Source: Patulibacter medicamentivorans
GTDB taxonomy: Bacteria > Actinomycetota > Thermoleophilia > Solirubrobacterales > Solirubrobacteraceae
Reading direction: 5' to 3'
DNA: 64,000 nucleotides
Assembly (NCBI RefSeq): GCF_000240225.1
Contig: NZ_AGUD01000006.1
Coordinates: 36,108-100,107, forward strand
Shown here: one piece after another, positions 33,048-40,899 of the stretch
How the letters are laid out: the number at the start of each line of letters is the position of its first letter
Numbering within the stretch: the stretch's first letter is position 1
Program-made: the position numbers and the translations under genes
The notes under the pieces: model-generated
What the model was told of the DNA's origin: nothing
The model's input: only the letters and a program-made list of their open reading frames with translations
Databases searched by the model: none

Positions 33048-34267
33048 TGCCGAGGGGCCCGTCCGCTGCTCGCGGGTCCGATGCGCCGCGGGTGGACCTC
33101 GACCTCTACGGCGACGCGGCGCTGCGCGACCCGGCCGCCACGTACGTCGCCGTCCGCGACGCCGGCCCGGCCGTCTGGCTGCCGCGCCACGCGCTCTTCG
33201 CGATCGGCCGCTACGCCGACGTCCGCGCCGCCCTGAAGGACGCCGAGACGTTCACCAGCGGCCACGGGGTGGCGGCCAACCCGCTCGCCAACCGGCTCGG
33301 CCGCCGCACGACGATCTCCGCCGACGGCGCCGCTCACGCCACCCGCCGCGGCGTCCTGTTGCGCTCCGTCGGCGCGCGGGCCCTCGGGGACCTCGACGAG
33401 CAGGTGCACCGCGAGGCCGCGGCGGTGGTGGCCGAGTTGCGGCGGGCCGAGGGGTTCGACGGCGTGCGGGACTTCGCCAGCGCGCTGCCGCTGCGCGTCG
33501 TCGCCGACCTCGTCGGCGTCCGCGTCCCGCGCGAGCAGCTGCTCACCTGGGGGCGGGCGACGTTCGACGGGCTCGGGCCGGCCAACCGGCGAGGCATGCG
33601 CGCCGCGCTCGCCGCGCTCGACCTCTGGCGCTACAGCCGCCGCCTGCGTCGCCGGATGGTCGTGCCCGGCGGCTGGGCCGAGACGGTCTTCGACGCCGCC
33701 GACGCGGGCGAGATCACCCAGCTGGAGGCGCGGACGATGGTGATCGACTTCGTCGCCCCGAGCCTCGACACGACGATCCTCGCCTCGGCCGCGCTGCTGC
33801 GGCACCTGGCCACGGTCGACGGGCTCTGGGCCCGGCTGCGCGCGGAGCCCGACCGGATCCCCGCGGCGGTCGTGGAGTCCGTCCGCCTGTCCTCCCCGAT
33901 CCGCGGGTTCACGCGCCGGATCGCGCGCACGACCGTCGTCGACGGCGTCACGCTCCCGGCCGGCAGCCGCGTCGCGCTCCTGTTCGCCGCCGCCAACCTC
34001 GACGAGCGGCAGTTCCCCGATCCGGAGCGCTTCGACCTCGACCGCCGGCCGGCGGCGAACCTCGGCTGGGGCAACGGGCCGCACACCTGCGTCGGCATCC
34101 ACCTCGCCAAGCTCGAGATGCGGGCGCTGCTCCAGGCGATGGTCCCGGCCGTCGCCGCGGTCGCGACGGGCGAGCCGCGGCTCCTGCGGAACAACACCCT
34201 GCAGGGGCTGGTCCGGCTGCCGGCGCGGTTCCTCGCCGAGGGCGTCAGCGGGGCCGCAGGCCGTTGA
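33047..34267 (+). CDS. Cytochrome P450
   Basis: 406-aa soluble P450. Seen: I-helix FVAPSLDTTILAS (acid-threonine pair DT; the usual AG is AP-S), ExxR as ESVRLSSP, the PERF-like DPERFDLDRRP, and heme loop LGWGNGPHTCVGIHLAKLE. This class resembles CYP199/aromatic-acid O-demethylating or hydroxylating enzymes, but subfamily is not assignable. ATG 33047 overlaps the dioxygenase stop. It may generate the free phenol (for example by O-demethylation) used by the flavin hydroxylase. Its 3' end overlaps the convergent TetR by 23 nt. Confidence 0.9.
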   Translation: MPRGPSAARGSDAPRVDLDLYGDAALRDPAATYVAVRDAGPAVWLPRHALFAIGRYADVRAALKDAETFTSGHGVAANPLANRLGRRTTISADGAAHATRRGVLLRSVGARALGDLDEQVHREAAAVVAELRRAEGFDGVRDFASALPLRVVADLVGVRVPREQLLTWGRATFDGLGPANRRGMRAALAALDLWRYSRRLRRRMVVPGGWAETVFDAADAGEITQLEARTMVIDFVAPSLDTTILASAALLRHLATVDGLWARLRAEPDRIPAAVVESVRLSSPIRGFTRRIARTTVVDGVTLPAGSRVALLFAAANLDERQFPDPERFDLDRRPAANLGWGNGPHTCVGIHLAKLEMRALLQAMVPAVAAVATGEPRLLRNNTLQGLVRLPARFLAEGVSGAAGR

Positions 34268-34862
34268 GCAGCAGGTCGACCATGCCGCCGAGCGCGTCGG
34301 CGGTGGTGACGCGGCTGGTGCGGGTGAAGTCGGGGTCGGTGAAGGTGAGGACCGACGCGAACATCACCTCGGCGACGACGCGGCCGTTGACGGGGCGGAT
34401 CTCGTGCTCGGCGATCGCGCGGGCGATCAGGTCCTCGAGCATGTCGCGGCAGACGGCGATCCAGTGGTCGAGGAGCATCCGCGCGGGCGGGTGGCTGCGG
34501 ACGGCGTCGAGGTAGCGCGGGCCGAGGTCGGCGAAGTCCAGCGCGCCGCTGGTGAGCATCGCGCGTATGCGGTCCATGTTGCTGCTCGCCTCGTTGATCG
34601 CGGCGGCGCCGCGGAGCGAGATCCGGCGCATCATCCGGTCGAGCACCAGGAGGAACAGGTCCTCCTTGCTGGGGGCGATCTCGTAGAGGGTGCTGCGCGA
34701 GCAGTTGGCCGCGGTGGCCAGGTCGCCCATCCGGACCCCGCGCAGGCCCTCGCGGCGGAACAGCGTCTCGACGGTGTCGATGACCTCTTCCTGGCGGGGA
34801 GAGAAGCGTTGCCGGCCGGGGGCGAGGACGCCGGAGTCGGCGATCCGCGCCGGGTAGCTCAT
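34245..34862 (-). CDS. TetR family regulator, paralogue of the one at 45779
   Basis: 205-aa TetR repressor with HTH ANCSRSTLYEIAPSKEDLFL at about residues 51-70. Nearly the whole protein is alignable with the TetR at 45779-46399 (shared IADSGVLAPGR/IAHAGVLEPGR, FSPRQ, LVLDRMMRR, IRAMLTSGAL, GLRPR). ATG 34862 follows a minus-strand TAGCCT (34869-34874) by 6 nt. Its 3' end overlaps the P450 gene on the other strand. Could regulate either neighbouring operon. Confidence 0.88.
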   Translation of the reverse strand: MSYPARIADSGVLAPGRQRFSPRQEEVIDTVETLFRREGLRGVRMGDLATAANCSRSTLYEIAPSKEDLFLLVLDRMMRRISLRGAAAINEASSNMDRIRAMLTSGALDFADLGPRYLDAVRSHPPARMLLDHWIAVCRDMLEDLIARAIAEHEIRPVNGRVVAEVMFASVLTFTDPDFTRTSRVTTADALGGMVDLLLNGLRPR

Positions 34863-34874
34863 CGGCCGAGGCTA
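34863..34874 (-). promoter_or_regulatory. -10 element of leaderless TetR gene
   Basis: TAGCCT (minus strand, 34869-34874) with a 6-nt gap to the ATG at 34862; its counterpart at the paralogue is TAGCAT at 45767-45772, also with a 6-nt gap. Confidence 0.5.
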
Positions 34875-34899
34875 GCAGCGGTCCGTTCGCTCGCCGCGG

Positions 34900-34948
34900 C
34901 TCGACCGGCGGCGGCCGGACCCCGTGGGGCCGGCCGCCGCGCGTCGAG
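34900..34948 (-). terminator. Strong hairpin downstream of the beta-helix gene
   Basis: Nested inverted repeat: outer CTCGAC (34900-34905)/GTCGAG (34943-34948), middle GCGGCGGCCGG (34908-34918)/CCGGCCGCCGC (34930-34940), inner CCCC/GGGG around GT. It begins 9 nt after the beta-helix stop on the minus strand. No U-tract follows, as is usual for high-GC actinobacteria. Confidence 0.65.
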
Positions 34949-34956
34949 TCGTCCGC

Positions 34957-36567
34957 CTAGTTGACCTCGTGGAACCCGCGGGTCGGGGCGGCGGTGGCGG
35001 AGACGGGGCGTCCGAAGAAGTCCCGTCCGCCGTTGTCGGGGATCAGCGCGCCGGTGCCCACCGCGGGCGAGGTCGGGGCCAGCTGGTAGCCGCCGACGTT
35101 GGCGATGCCGTACGGCGCGGTGTCCGACGGCGCGAGCATCTGCGGGTCGGCCGTGATCTTCTGCGGATCGGCCGGCTCACCGGCGGTGTGGTTGCCGTAG
35201 ATCAGGTTGTTGCTGATCGTCGTGCCCGCGCCCTTCGGCAGCGCCCAGGTACCGGTGCCGTGGTTGACGACGACGTTGTTGCGGAACCACCAGCCGTTGT
35301 TGTTGTCGCCGCTCCAGCCCTGCTGGGCGATCGGCGGGGAGTTCAGGCCGGCCTTGATGTAGATCGTGTTGTTGTAGATCTTCGAGCCGTTCAGCAGGCC
35401 GCTGGACAGCGACACGATGCCCTTGTCGCCGGCGAAGCCGTCGTTGACGCTGAGGTTGTAGCGGACGGTGGCGTTGCTGCCGGAACCGAGGCCGCCCATC
35501 AGCAGGATCAGCCCGCCCTCGTTGTCGTGGCTGTAGTTGTGCTGGACGATCGTGTTGTAGGCGAACAGGTCGACGTCGTAGGCGTGGCCGTCGACGACGT
35601 GCGTCTGCACGCGGGAGACCTCGTTGAACTGCATGACGGTGTTGGTGGTCTTGGCCACGAACATGCCGACCGTGCCGGGCTGGGTTCCCGAGACGGTGAC
35701 CGAGCCGGCACCGTCGACGGTGTTGTGCTCGATCAGGTTCTCCTTCGAGCCACGCAGGATGATGCCGTCGCTGTCGATGTCCTTCAGCGTGTTGCGCGCG
35801 ATCGTGACGTTCTTGCTCAACGCGTCCTGCGAGACGAAATAGAGCAGGAAGCCGGTCGAGTAGTCGTCGAAGTTGATCCCGGTGCGGCCGACGCGCTCGA
35901 CGACGTTGTCGGTGATCTGGACGTCCTTGTAGCTGCTGGCGCCGTTGCCGAGGCCGTTCATCGTGTCGGCCACGACCGAGATGCCGCCGTTGGTCTGGCC
36001 GTTGGCGCCGTTGCAGTTGAAGCAGCCGTTGACGTCGCGGACGTAGTTGTCCTTGATCGTGATCCCCGTCTTCAGGTTCCCGCTGGTGTTGTTGACGAGG
36101 ATCCCGACGCGGTTGCTGCCGACGACGTTGTTGGTCCCGTTGTCGTTGGTGACCTCGAGGCCGGTGATCGTCCAGTAGCTCTGGTTGACCAGGTAGACCG
36201 CGCCGCCACCCGCGCCGCCACCGGCGACGTTCTTGCCGTCGACGATCGGCTTGGCGCCGCCGCCGTAGTTGCCGATCGTGATCGGGTTGCCCGCGACGCC
36301 GGAGCCCTTGGGCCGCAGCTGCTCGACCCAGGTCTGGTCGGTGTGCAGCAGGATCTTGTCCCCCGCCCCGAAGGTCGTGGCGTTGACCTTGGCCAGCGTC
36401 TTCCACGCCGTCGCGGTGCTCGTGCCCGCGTTGGCGTCGGACCCGCTCGCCGCATCGACGTAGTACGTCGTATTGGCCGCGGCGGCTGGCCCGGCGAGGG
36501 CCAGCGCTCCGACACCGATCGTCGCTGCGACGCACATGGCCGCGGTCGCCCTGCGAATCCTGCTCAT
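34957..36567 (-). CDS. Secreted right-handed parallel beta-helix repeat protein
   Basis: 536-aa exported protein. Signal peptide at residues 1-30 (RRAT...AGPAAAA). Then TYYVDAASGSDANAGTS, the usual start of Pel9A/DUF1565-like beta-helix proteins, followed by many short Asn-rich turns (NNTSG, NNVVGSNR, HNTVDGAG, YNLSVNDG, RNNVVVN) forming about 12 or more coils. No catalytic triad of a known lyase can be named. Asn-rich composition gives lower GC than the neighbours. Probable role: binding or cleaving a polysaccharide outside the cell. Monocistronic with a terminator hairpin. Confidence 0.85.
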   Translation of the reverse strand: MSRIRRATAAMCVAATIGVGALALAGPAAAANTTYYVDAASGSDANAGTSTATAWKTLAKVNATTFGAGDKILLHTDQTWVEQLRPKGSGVAGNPITIGNYGGGAKPIVDGKNVAGGGAGGGAVYLVNQSYWTITGLEVTNDNGTNNVVGSNRVGILVNNTSGNLKTGITIKDNYVRDVNGCFNCNGANGQTNGGISVVADTMNGLGNGASSYKDVQITDNVVERVGRTGINFDDYSTGFLLYFVSQDALSKNVTIARNTLKDIDSDGIILRGSKENLIEHNTVDGAGSVTVSGTQPGTVGMFVAKTTNTVMQFNEVSRVQTHVVDGHAYDVDLFAYNTIVQHNYSHDNEGGLILLMGGLGSGSNATVRYNLSVNDGFAGDKGIVSLSSGLLNGSKIYNNTIYIKAGLNSPPIAQQGWSGDNNNGWWFRNNVVVNHGTGTWALPKGAGTTISNNLIYGNHTAGEPADPQKITADPQMLAPSDTAPYGIANVGGYQLAPTSPAVGTGALIPDNGGRDFFGRPVSATAAPTRGFHEVN

Positions 36568-36816
36568 GCCTGCTCCTTCGTTGACCTACGGGGGTGCGGG
36601 CGAGGCGCGTTCAGCCTTCGGACAAAGACTGTAATTTTGCCCGCGGTCGAGTACGGTAGACGAACGGCGGGCCCGCGGGCAAGAAAAAATGCCGGGCGAC
36701 CGCGTCGCCGATCCCGAGCGGGTTGACGAGGTCGCCGACCTCCTTGACGTCGTCGCGTGGCGAGACCCAGGTCCCGCCCCGCAACGGGCGACCCCGCCAG
36801 CGCGTCGCGTCCTCGC
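36568..36816. other. Intergenic stretch with AT-rich promoter region and a coding-like minus-strand piece
   Basis: 249 nt between two minus-strand genes. The part 36620-36660 is AT-richer (TGTAATTTTG) and probably holds the beta-helix promoter (minus-strand TACAGT as -10). From about 36826 down to a TGA at 36611-36613 the minus strand is open and, in its upstream half, uses strongly GC3-biased codons reading DDVKEVGDLVNPLGIGDAVA, but no normal start codon is present. It may be a gene remnant. Confidence 0.35.
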
Positions 36817-37602
36817 TCAGCGTCCCGTGAAGCGGGGCGGGCGCCGCTCCAGGAACGCCGCCATCCCCTCGCGGCGGTCGTCGCTGGCCATCGCCAGCAG
36901 GAACAGCTCGCGCTCGACCGCGAGGCCGGCGCCGAGCGAGGTCTCGTCGGCCGCGAGGACCGCGCGCTTGGCCAGCTGGACGGCGATCGCCGGGCGGCGG
37001 GCGATCGTCTCCGCCAGCTCGAGCGCCGCGTCCTGCAGCCGCTCGGCGGCCACCACCCGGTTCACGAACCCGAGCCGCTGCGCCTCCTCCGCGCTGACCC
37101 GCCGGCCGGTCAGCACCAGGTCCATCGCGCGGTGCTTGCCGAGCGTCCGGGCCAGCCGCTGGGTCCCGCCGCCGCCGGGGATGATCCCCAGGCGGACCTC
37201 GGGCTGGGAGAACTCCGCCGTGTCGGCGGCGACGACCAGGTCGCAGGCCAGCGCCAGCTCGCAGCCGCCGCCGACGGCGGGCCCGGCGACGGCGGCGATC
37301 AGCGGCTTGCGGACCGCGGCCAGCCGGCCCCAGAGCCGGGCGCCGCGGGCGGCGATCGCGTCCTGGAACCCCTGGTCGCGCATCGCGCGGATGTCGGCCC
37401 CGGCGGCGAAGACCTCGGAGCCGCCGGTCAGGACCACCGCGCGGACGTCGGCGTCGGCGTCGGTCGCCTCCAGCGCCGCGATCAGGCCGTCGCGGAGCTC
37501 GTCGTCGAGGACGTTGCGGGACGCGGCCCGGTCGAGCGTCAGCAGCGCGACGCCGTCGCGCGGGTTGCTGCGGCGGACCGCGGAGCGCTCGTCGGGGCTC
37601 AT
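36817..37602 (-). CDS. Enoyl-CoA hydratase/isomerase family protein
   Basis: 261-aa crotonase. Seen: oxyanion-hole segments FAAGADIRAM near residue 65 and AGPAVGGGCELALACDLV near residue 105, with the catalytic glutamates expected in GIIPGGGGTQRLAR, which is the standard hydratase form (PGGGGTQRL). ATG 37602 overlaps the stop of the hydroxyacyl-CoA dehydrogenase (ATGA). Last gene of the minus arm of the arene-CoA pathway; expected to hydrate a (ring-opened or cyclic) enoyl-CoA. Confidence 0.92.
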   Translation of the reverse strand: MSPDERSAVRRSNPRDGVALLTLDRAASRNVLDDELRDGLIAALEATDADADVRAVVLTGGSEVFAAGADIRAMRDQGFQDAIAARGARLWGRLAAVRKPLIAAVAGPAVGGGCELALACDLVVAADTAEFSQPEVRLGIIPGGGGTQRLARTLGKHRAMDLVLTGRRVSAEEAQRLGFVNRVVAAERLQDAALELAETIARRPAIAVQLAKRAVLAADETSLGAGLAVERELFLLAMASDDRREGMAAFLERRPPRFTGR

Positions 37603-38831
37603 CGTGGCTCCTCGGTGGTCGGGGTCGGGGCGGGTCGGCGGTAGACCGGGTCGCCCGCCGGCCCCGCCAGGTGGTCGAGGAAGCCGTCGACTCGCGCGCC
37701 GCCGATCCACGCCGACCAGCGGGCGGGGCCGACCGGGTGGTTGAGGCCGACCGTCATCCCGACGTCGATCGCGTCGGCGGTGGCGACGCCCTCGGCCTGC
37801 GCGAACCGCGCCTCGTTGACGAGCTGGACGAGGATCCGGGCCAGCGCGACGTCGGCCGCCGGTGCGGGCCGGCCGGTCAGCGAGGCGTCGATCGCGGCCC
37901 CCGCGCGGTCGGCCGCCTCCTCGGCGGCGACGACCCGGTCGGCCGGACGGGCGCGCCCGCGCACCGGGGCGCCGTCGCCGTAGGCGTGGAACCCGCGCTC
38001 GCTCTTGCGGCCGAGCTGGCCGTCGGCGACCCGCTGCTCCTGCAACGGGCTCGGGCGCCAGCGGGGCTCGTGGTCGCCGCGCTGCCACATCGACCGGGTG
38101 ACGGCCAGGCTGACGTCGATGCCGATCAGGTCCATCAGCGCGAACGGGCCCAGCGGGAACCCGGCCTCCTCGCACGCGCCGTCGATCGTGGCGACGTCGG
38201 CGAGGCCCTGCTCGACGGCCCGCAGCGCCTCCAGGTAGTACGGCCGGGCGCAGCGGTTGACGACGAACCCCGGCGCGTCCGTCGCCTCGACGACGGTCCG
38301 CCCGAGGGCCGCCGCGACGCGCCGGGCGACGTCGACGTGGGCGGGGAGCGCGCGCGGCGGCACCACCAGCTCGACCAGCTTCATCTCGGTCGGCGGGTTG
38401 AAGAAGTGCAGGCCGACGACCCGCTCGGGCTCGTCGAGGCCGGCGGCGATCTCGGCGATCGGGATCGACGAGGTGTTCGACGCCAGGGTCGCCCCGGGCC
38501 ACGCGGCCGCGGCTCGCGCCAGCACCCGCCGCTTCAGCTCGAGGATCTCGGGCACCGCCTCGATCACGGCGACCGGGTCGGCCGTCGCGCCGTGGTCGGC
38601 GACGACGGCGATCCGCGCGAGGACCGGATCGGCGTCCGCGGCCTCCAGCGTCCCGCGCGCGACCCGTCGCGCCAGGGCGCGCTCGACCCGCCCGCGGGCC
38701 GCGTCGGCCGCGTCGGCGTCGCCCTCGAGGACCGTCGCCCGCTGGCCGTGGAGCGCGGCGAGCAGCGCGATCCCGGCGCCCATCGTCCCGCCGCCGACGA
38801 CGACCAGCGGCCCGTCGAGCGCGGCGGTCAT
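37599..38831 (-). CDS. 3-hydroxyacyl-CoA dehydrogenase (PaaH-like)
   Basis: 410-aa NAD-dependent enzyme. Seen: Rossmann VVGGGTMGAGIALLAAL at residues 10-26, EAVPEILELKRRVLA, SNTSSIPIAEIA, catalytic HFFNPPTEMKLVELV near residue 145, and a second C-terminal 3HCDH domain (LVNEARFAQAEGVATADAID). The tandem domain and size match PaaH/PaaC rather than the short human-type enzyme. Both ends overlap neighbours by ATGA, so the three minus-strand genes are coupled. Confidence 0.92.
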   Translation of the reverse strand: MTAALDGPLVVVGGGTMGAGIALLAALHGQRATVLEGDADAADAARGRVERALARRVARGTLEAADADPVLARIAVVADHGATADPVAVIEAVPEILELKRRVLARAAAAWPGATLASNTSSIPIAEIAAGLDEPERVVGLHFFNPPTEMKLVELVVPPRALPAHVDVARRVAAALGRTVVEATDAPGFVVNRCARPYYLEALRAVEQGLADVATIDGACEEAGFPLGPFALMDLIGIDVSLAVTRSMWQRGDHEPRWRPSPLQEQRVADGQLGRKSERGFHAYGDGAPVRGRARPADRVVAAEEAADRAGAAIDASLTGRPAPAADVALARILVQLVNEARFAQAEGVATADAIDVGMTVGLNHPVGPARWSAWIGGARVDGFLDHLAGPAGDPVYRRPAPTPTTEEPR

Positions 38832-40054
38832 CGGCCGCCCCCGGCCGACGGCTGCTCCAGCACGACGGCGACGCCCTGCCCGACGCCGACGCAGAGCGCC
38901 GCCAGGCCCCAGCGCGCGCGGCGGCGGCGCATCTCGTGGACGAGCGAGCCGACGATCCGGGCGCCGGACGATCCGAGCGGGTGGCCGAGGGCGATCGCGC
39001 CGCCGTTCGGGTTGACGATCTCGGGGTCGAGCCCGAGCTCGCGCACGCAGGCCACCGCCTGCGCCGCGAACGCCTCGTTCAGCTCGACCACCTGCAGGTC
39101 CTCGATCCCGATCCCGGCGCGCTCGAGCGCGCGTCGCGTCGCGGGAACCGGCCCGATCCCCATGTACGCCGGGTCGACCCCGGCGACCCCGACGCCCGCC
39201 ACGCGCACGGTCGGCGTCCAGCCGTGCTCGGCGACGGCGCGCGTCGAGGCGAGCAGCAGCGCCGACGCCCCGTCATTGAGCGACGACGAGTTGCCGGCCG
39301 TGACCGAGCCGCCGGCGCGGAAGGCCGGGCGCAGCCGCCCGAGCCGCTCCAGGTCGGTGTCCTCGCGCGGGCCCTCGTCGCGGTCGACGAGCACCGGGTC
39401 GCCACCCCGCCGCCGCGGCGGCGTCGCGACCGGCACCACCTCGTCGGCCCAGCGGCCGTCCGCCCAGGCGGCGACCGCGCGCCGGTGCGAGGCGAGGGCG
39501 AAGCGGTCCTGGGCGTCGCGGTCGACGCCGTAGCGCTCGGCGACGTTCTCGGCCGTCTCGCCCATCGAGTCGAGCGACGCGACCTGCGCCATCCGCGGGT
39601 TCGCGAACCGCCAGCCGATCGTCGTGTCGACCAGCTCCGACGGCCCGGTCGGGAACGCGCGCCCGGGCTTCAGCGCCACCCACGGTGCGCGGGTCATCGA
39701 CTCGACGCCGCCGGCGACCATCAGGTCGGCGTCGCCGCAGCGGATCGCCCGGCTGGCTCCGACGACCGCTTCCATGCCCGACGCGCAGAGCCGATTGACC
39801 GTGGCGCCGGGAACGCCGTGCGGGAGCCCGGCGAGCAGCGCCGCCATCCGCCCGACGTTGCGGTTCTCCTCGCCGGCGCCGTTGGCGTTGCCGAGGACGA
39901 CGTCCTCGATCTGGTCCGGTGGCGCGCCGGTGCGCGCCACGAGCGCCTCGATCGCGGTCGCCGCCAGGTCGTCCGGCCGGACGCCGGCGAGGACGCCGCC
40001 ATGCCGGCCGATCGGCGTCCGCACCGCGTCGACGATCCATGCATCAGCTGCCAT
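38828..40054 (-). CDS. Acetyl-CoA acyltransferase (3-oxoadipyl-CoA/beta-ketothiolase family)
   Basis: 408-aa thiolase II. Seen: catalytic cysteine in NRLCASGMEAV near residue 92, NEAFAAQAVAC, GGAIALGHPLGSSGAR with the active histidine, and CVGVGQG with the second cysteine. The DAVRTPIGRHGGVLAGVRPDDLAA start is typical of PcaF/PaaJ-like enzymes. ATG 40054 follows a minus-strand TAAAGT by 8 nt. First gene of the minus arm; it would release acetyl-CoA/succinyl-CoA at the end of the pathway. Confidence 0.92.
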   Translation of the reverse strand: MAADAWIVDAVRTPIGRHGGVLAGVRPDDLAATAIEALVARTGAPPDQIEDVVLGNANGAGEENRNVGRMAALLAGLPHGVPGATVNRLCASGMEAVVGASRAIRCGDADLMVAGGVESMTRAPWVALKPGRAFPTGPSELVDTTIGWRFANPRMAQVASLDSMGETAENVAERYGVDRDAQDRFALASHRRAVAAWADGRWADEVVPVATPPRRRGGDPVLVDRDEGPREDTDLERLGRLRPAFRAGGSVTAGNSSSLNDGASALLLASTRAVAEHGWTPTVRVAGVGVAGVDPAYMGIGPVPATRRALERAGIGIEDLQVVELNEAFAAQAVACVRELGLDPEIVNPNGGAIALGHPLGSSGARIVGSLVHEMRRRRARWGLAALCVGVGQGVAVVLEQPSAGGGR

Positions 40055-40101
40055 CCCACAACACTTTACATCGTTGCCCGCTGATGTGTAGAGTATCGCC
40101 A
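40055..40101. promoter_or_regulatory. Symmetric divergent promoter of the arene-CoA pathway
   Basis: Plus: TTTACA (40065-40070), 18-nt spacer, TAGAGT (40089-40094), 7 nt to ATG 40102. Minus: TCTACA (40092-40087), 18-nt spacer, TAAAGT (40068-40063), 8 nt to ATG 40054. Each -35 overlaps the other promoter's -10, because ACTTTACA (40063-40070) and TGTAGAGT (40087-40094) form a 7/8 inverted repeat. Both transcripts would be leaderless, and one regulator dimer on the repeat could shut both. Confidence 0.65.
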
Positions 40102-40899
40102 ATGGATGGTCTGCACACCACCTCGACGACAAGTGGCCCATCAGGTCCCGGTCGCCTGGTGGTCGTGACCGGCGCGTCGGGCGGCGTCGGCCGGGCCTGC
40201 TGCGCCCGCTTCCTGGCGGCCGGCGACCGCGTCGTCGCCCTCGGCCGCCGCGCCGAGGCGCTCGACGCCCTGGCCCAGGGGCTGGACGGCGAGCGGCTGA
40301 CCGTCCGCCGCTGCGACGTCACCAGCGAGGCGGACGTCGTCGACGTCTTCGGCGCGCTCGACGGCACCCCGGACGTGCTCGTCAACAACGCCGGGATCGC
40401 CCGCAGCGCCCCGCTCCACCGCACCACGCTGGCCGATTGGGAGGACCACCAGCGCGTCAACGCGACCGGGCCGTTCCTCGGCACGCGCGCGGTGATCGCC
40501 GGCATGCGGGCGCGCGGCAGCGGCGCGATCGTCACCGTCGCCTCGACCGTCGGCCGGGTCGGCACGCCCTACACCGCCGCCTACGCCGCGTCCAAGCACG
40601 CCGCCGTCGGCCTGATGCGCGTCGCCGCGGCCGAGCTGGCCGGCAGCGGCGCGACGGCCAACGCCGTCTGCCCGACCTTCGTCGACAGCCCGATGACCGA
40701 TCGCTCGGTCGACCGGATCGCGGAGCGGACCGGGCGGGACGCCGACGAGGCCCGCGACGCCCTCGGCGGCAGCTCGCCGCTCGGCCGGCTGCTCGATCCC
40801 GACGAGGTCGCCGCGGCGGTCGCCTGGCTGGCGTCCCCCGACGCCCGTTCGCTCAACGGCCAGACCCTGATCCTCGACGGAGGAGGAATCCAAGCATGA
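40102..40899 (+). CDS. SDR family dehydrogenase
   Basis: 265-aa classical SDR. Seen: VTGASGGVGRACCARFLAAG at residues 22-41, NNAGIARS, catalytic serine in VASTVGRVG, YAASKHAAVGL as the Tyr-Lys pair, and the LNGQTLILDGGGIQA ending. Context suggests a dehydrogenase acting on a hydroxy-cyclohexane-CoA or open-chain hydroxyacyl-CoA intermediate. ATG 40102 lacks a Shine-Dalgarno and sits 7 nt after a -10 box. Its stop overlaps the next start. Confidence 0.9.
   Translation: MDGLHTTSTTSGPSGPGRLVVVTGASGGVGRACCARFLAAGDRVVALGRRAEALDALAQGLDGERLTVRRCDVTSEADVVDVFGALDGTPDVLVNNAGIARSAPLHRTTLADWEDHQRVNATGPFLGTRAVIAGMRARGSGAIVTVASTVGRVGTPYTAAYAASKHAAVGLMRVAAAELAGSGATANAVCPTFVDSPMTDRSVDRIAERTGRDADEARDALGGSSPLGRLLDPDEVAAAVAWLASPDARSLNGQTLILDGGGIQA

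Noticed and set aside
35177..36535. Gln/Arg-rich 452-codon frame within the beta-helix gene
   Set aside because: Repetitive composition comes from reading Asn codons out of frame; no start signal.
36670..36690. Rho-independent terminator with A/T run near the GGGCCCGCGGGC block
   Set aside because: The A run follows the GC block on the plus strand, where no gene ends; on the minus strand the T run precedes the hairpin, so the order is wrong.
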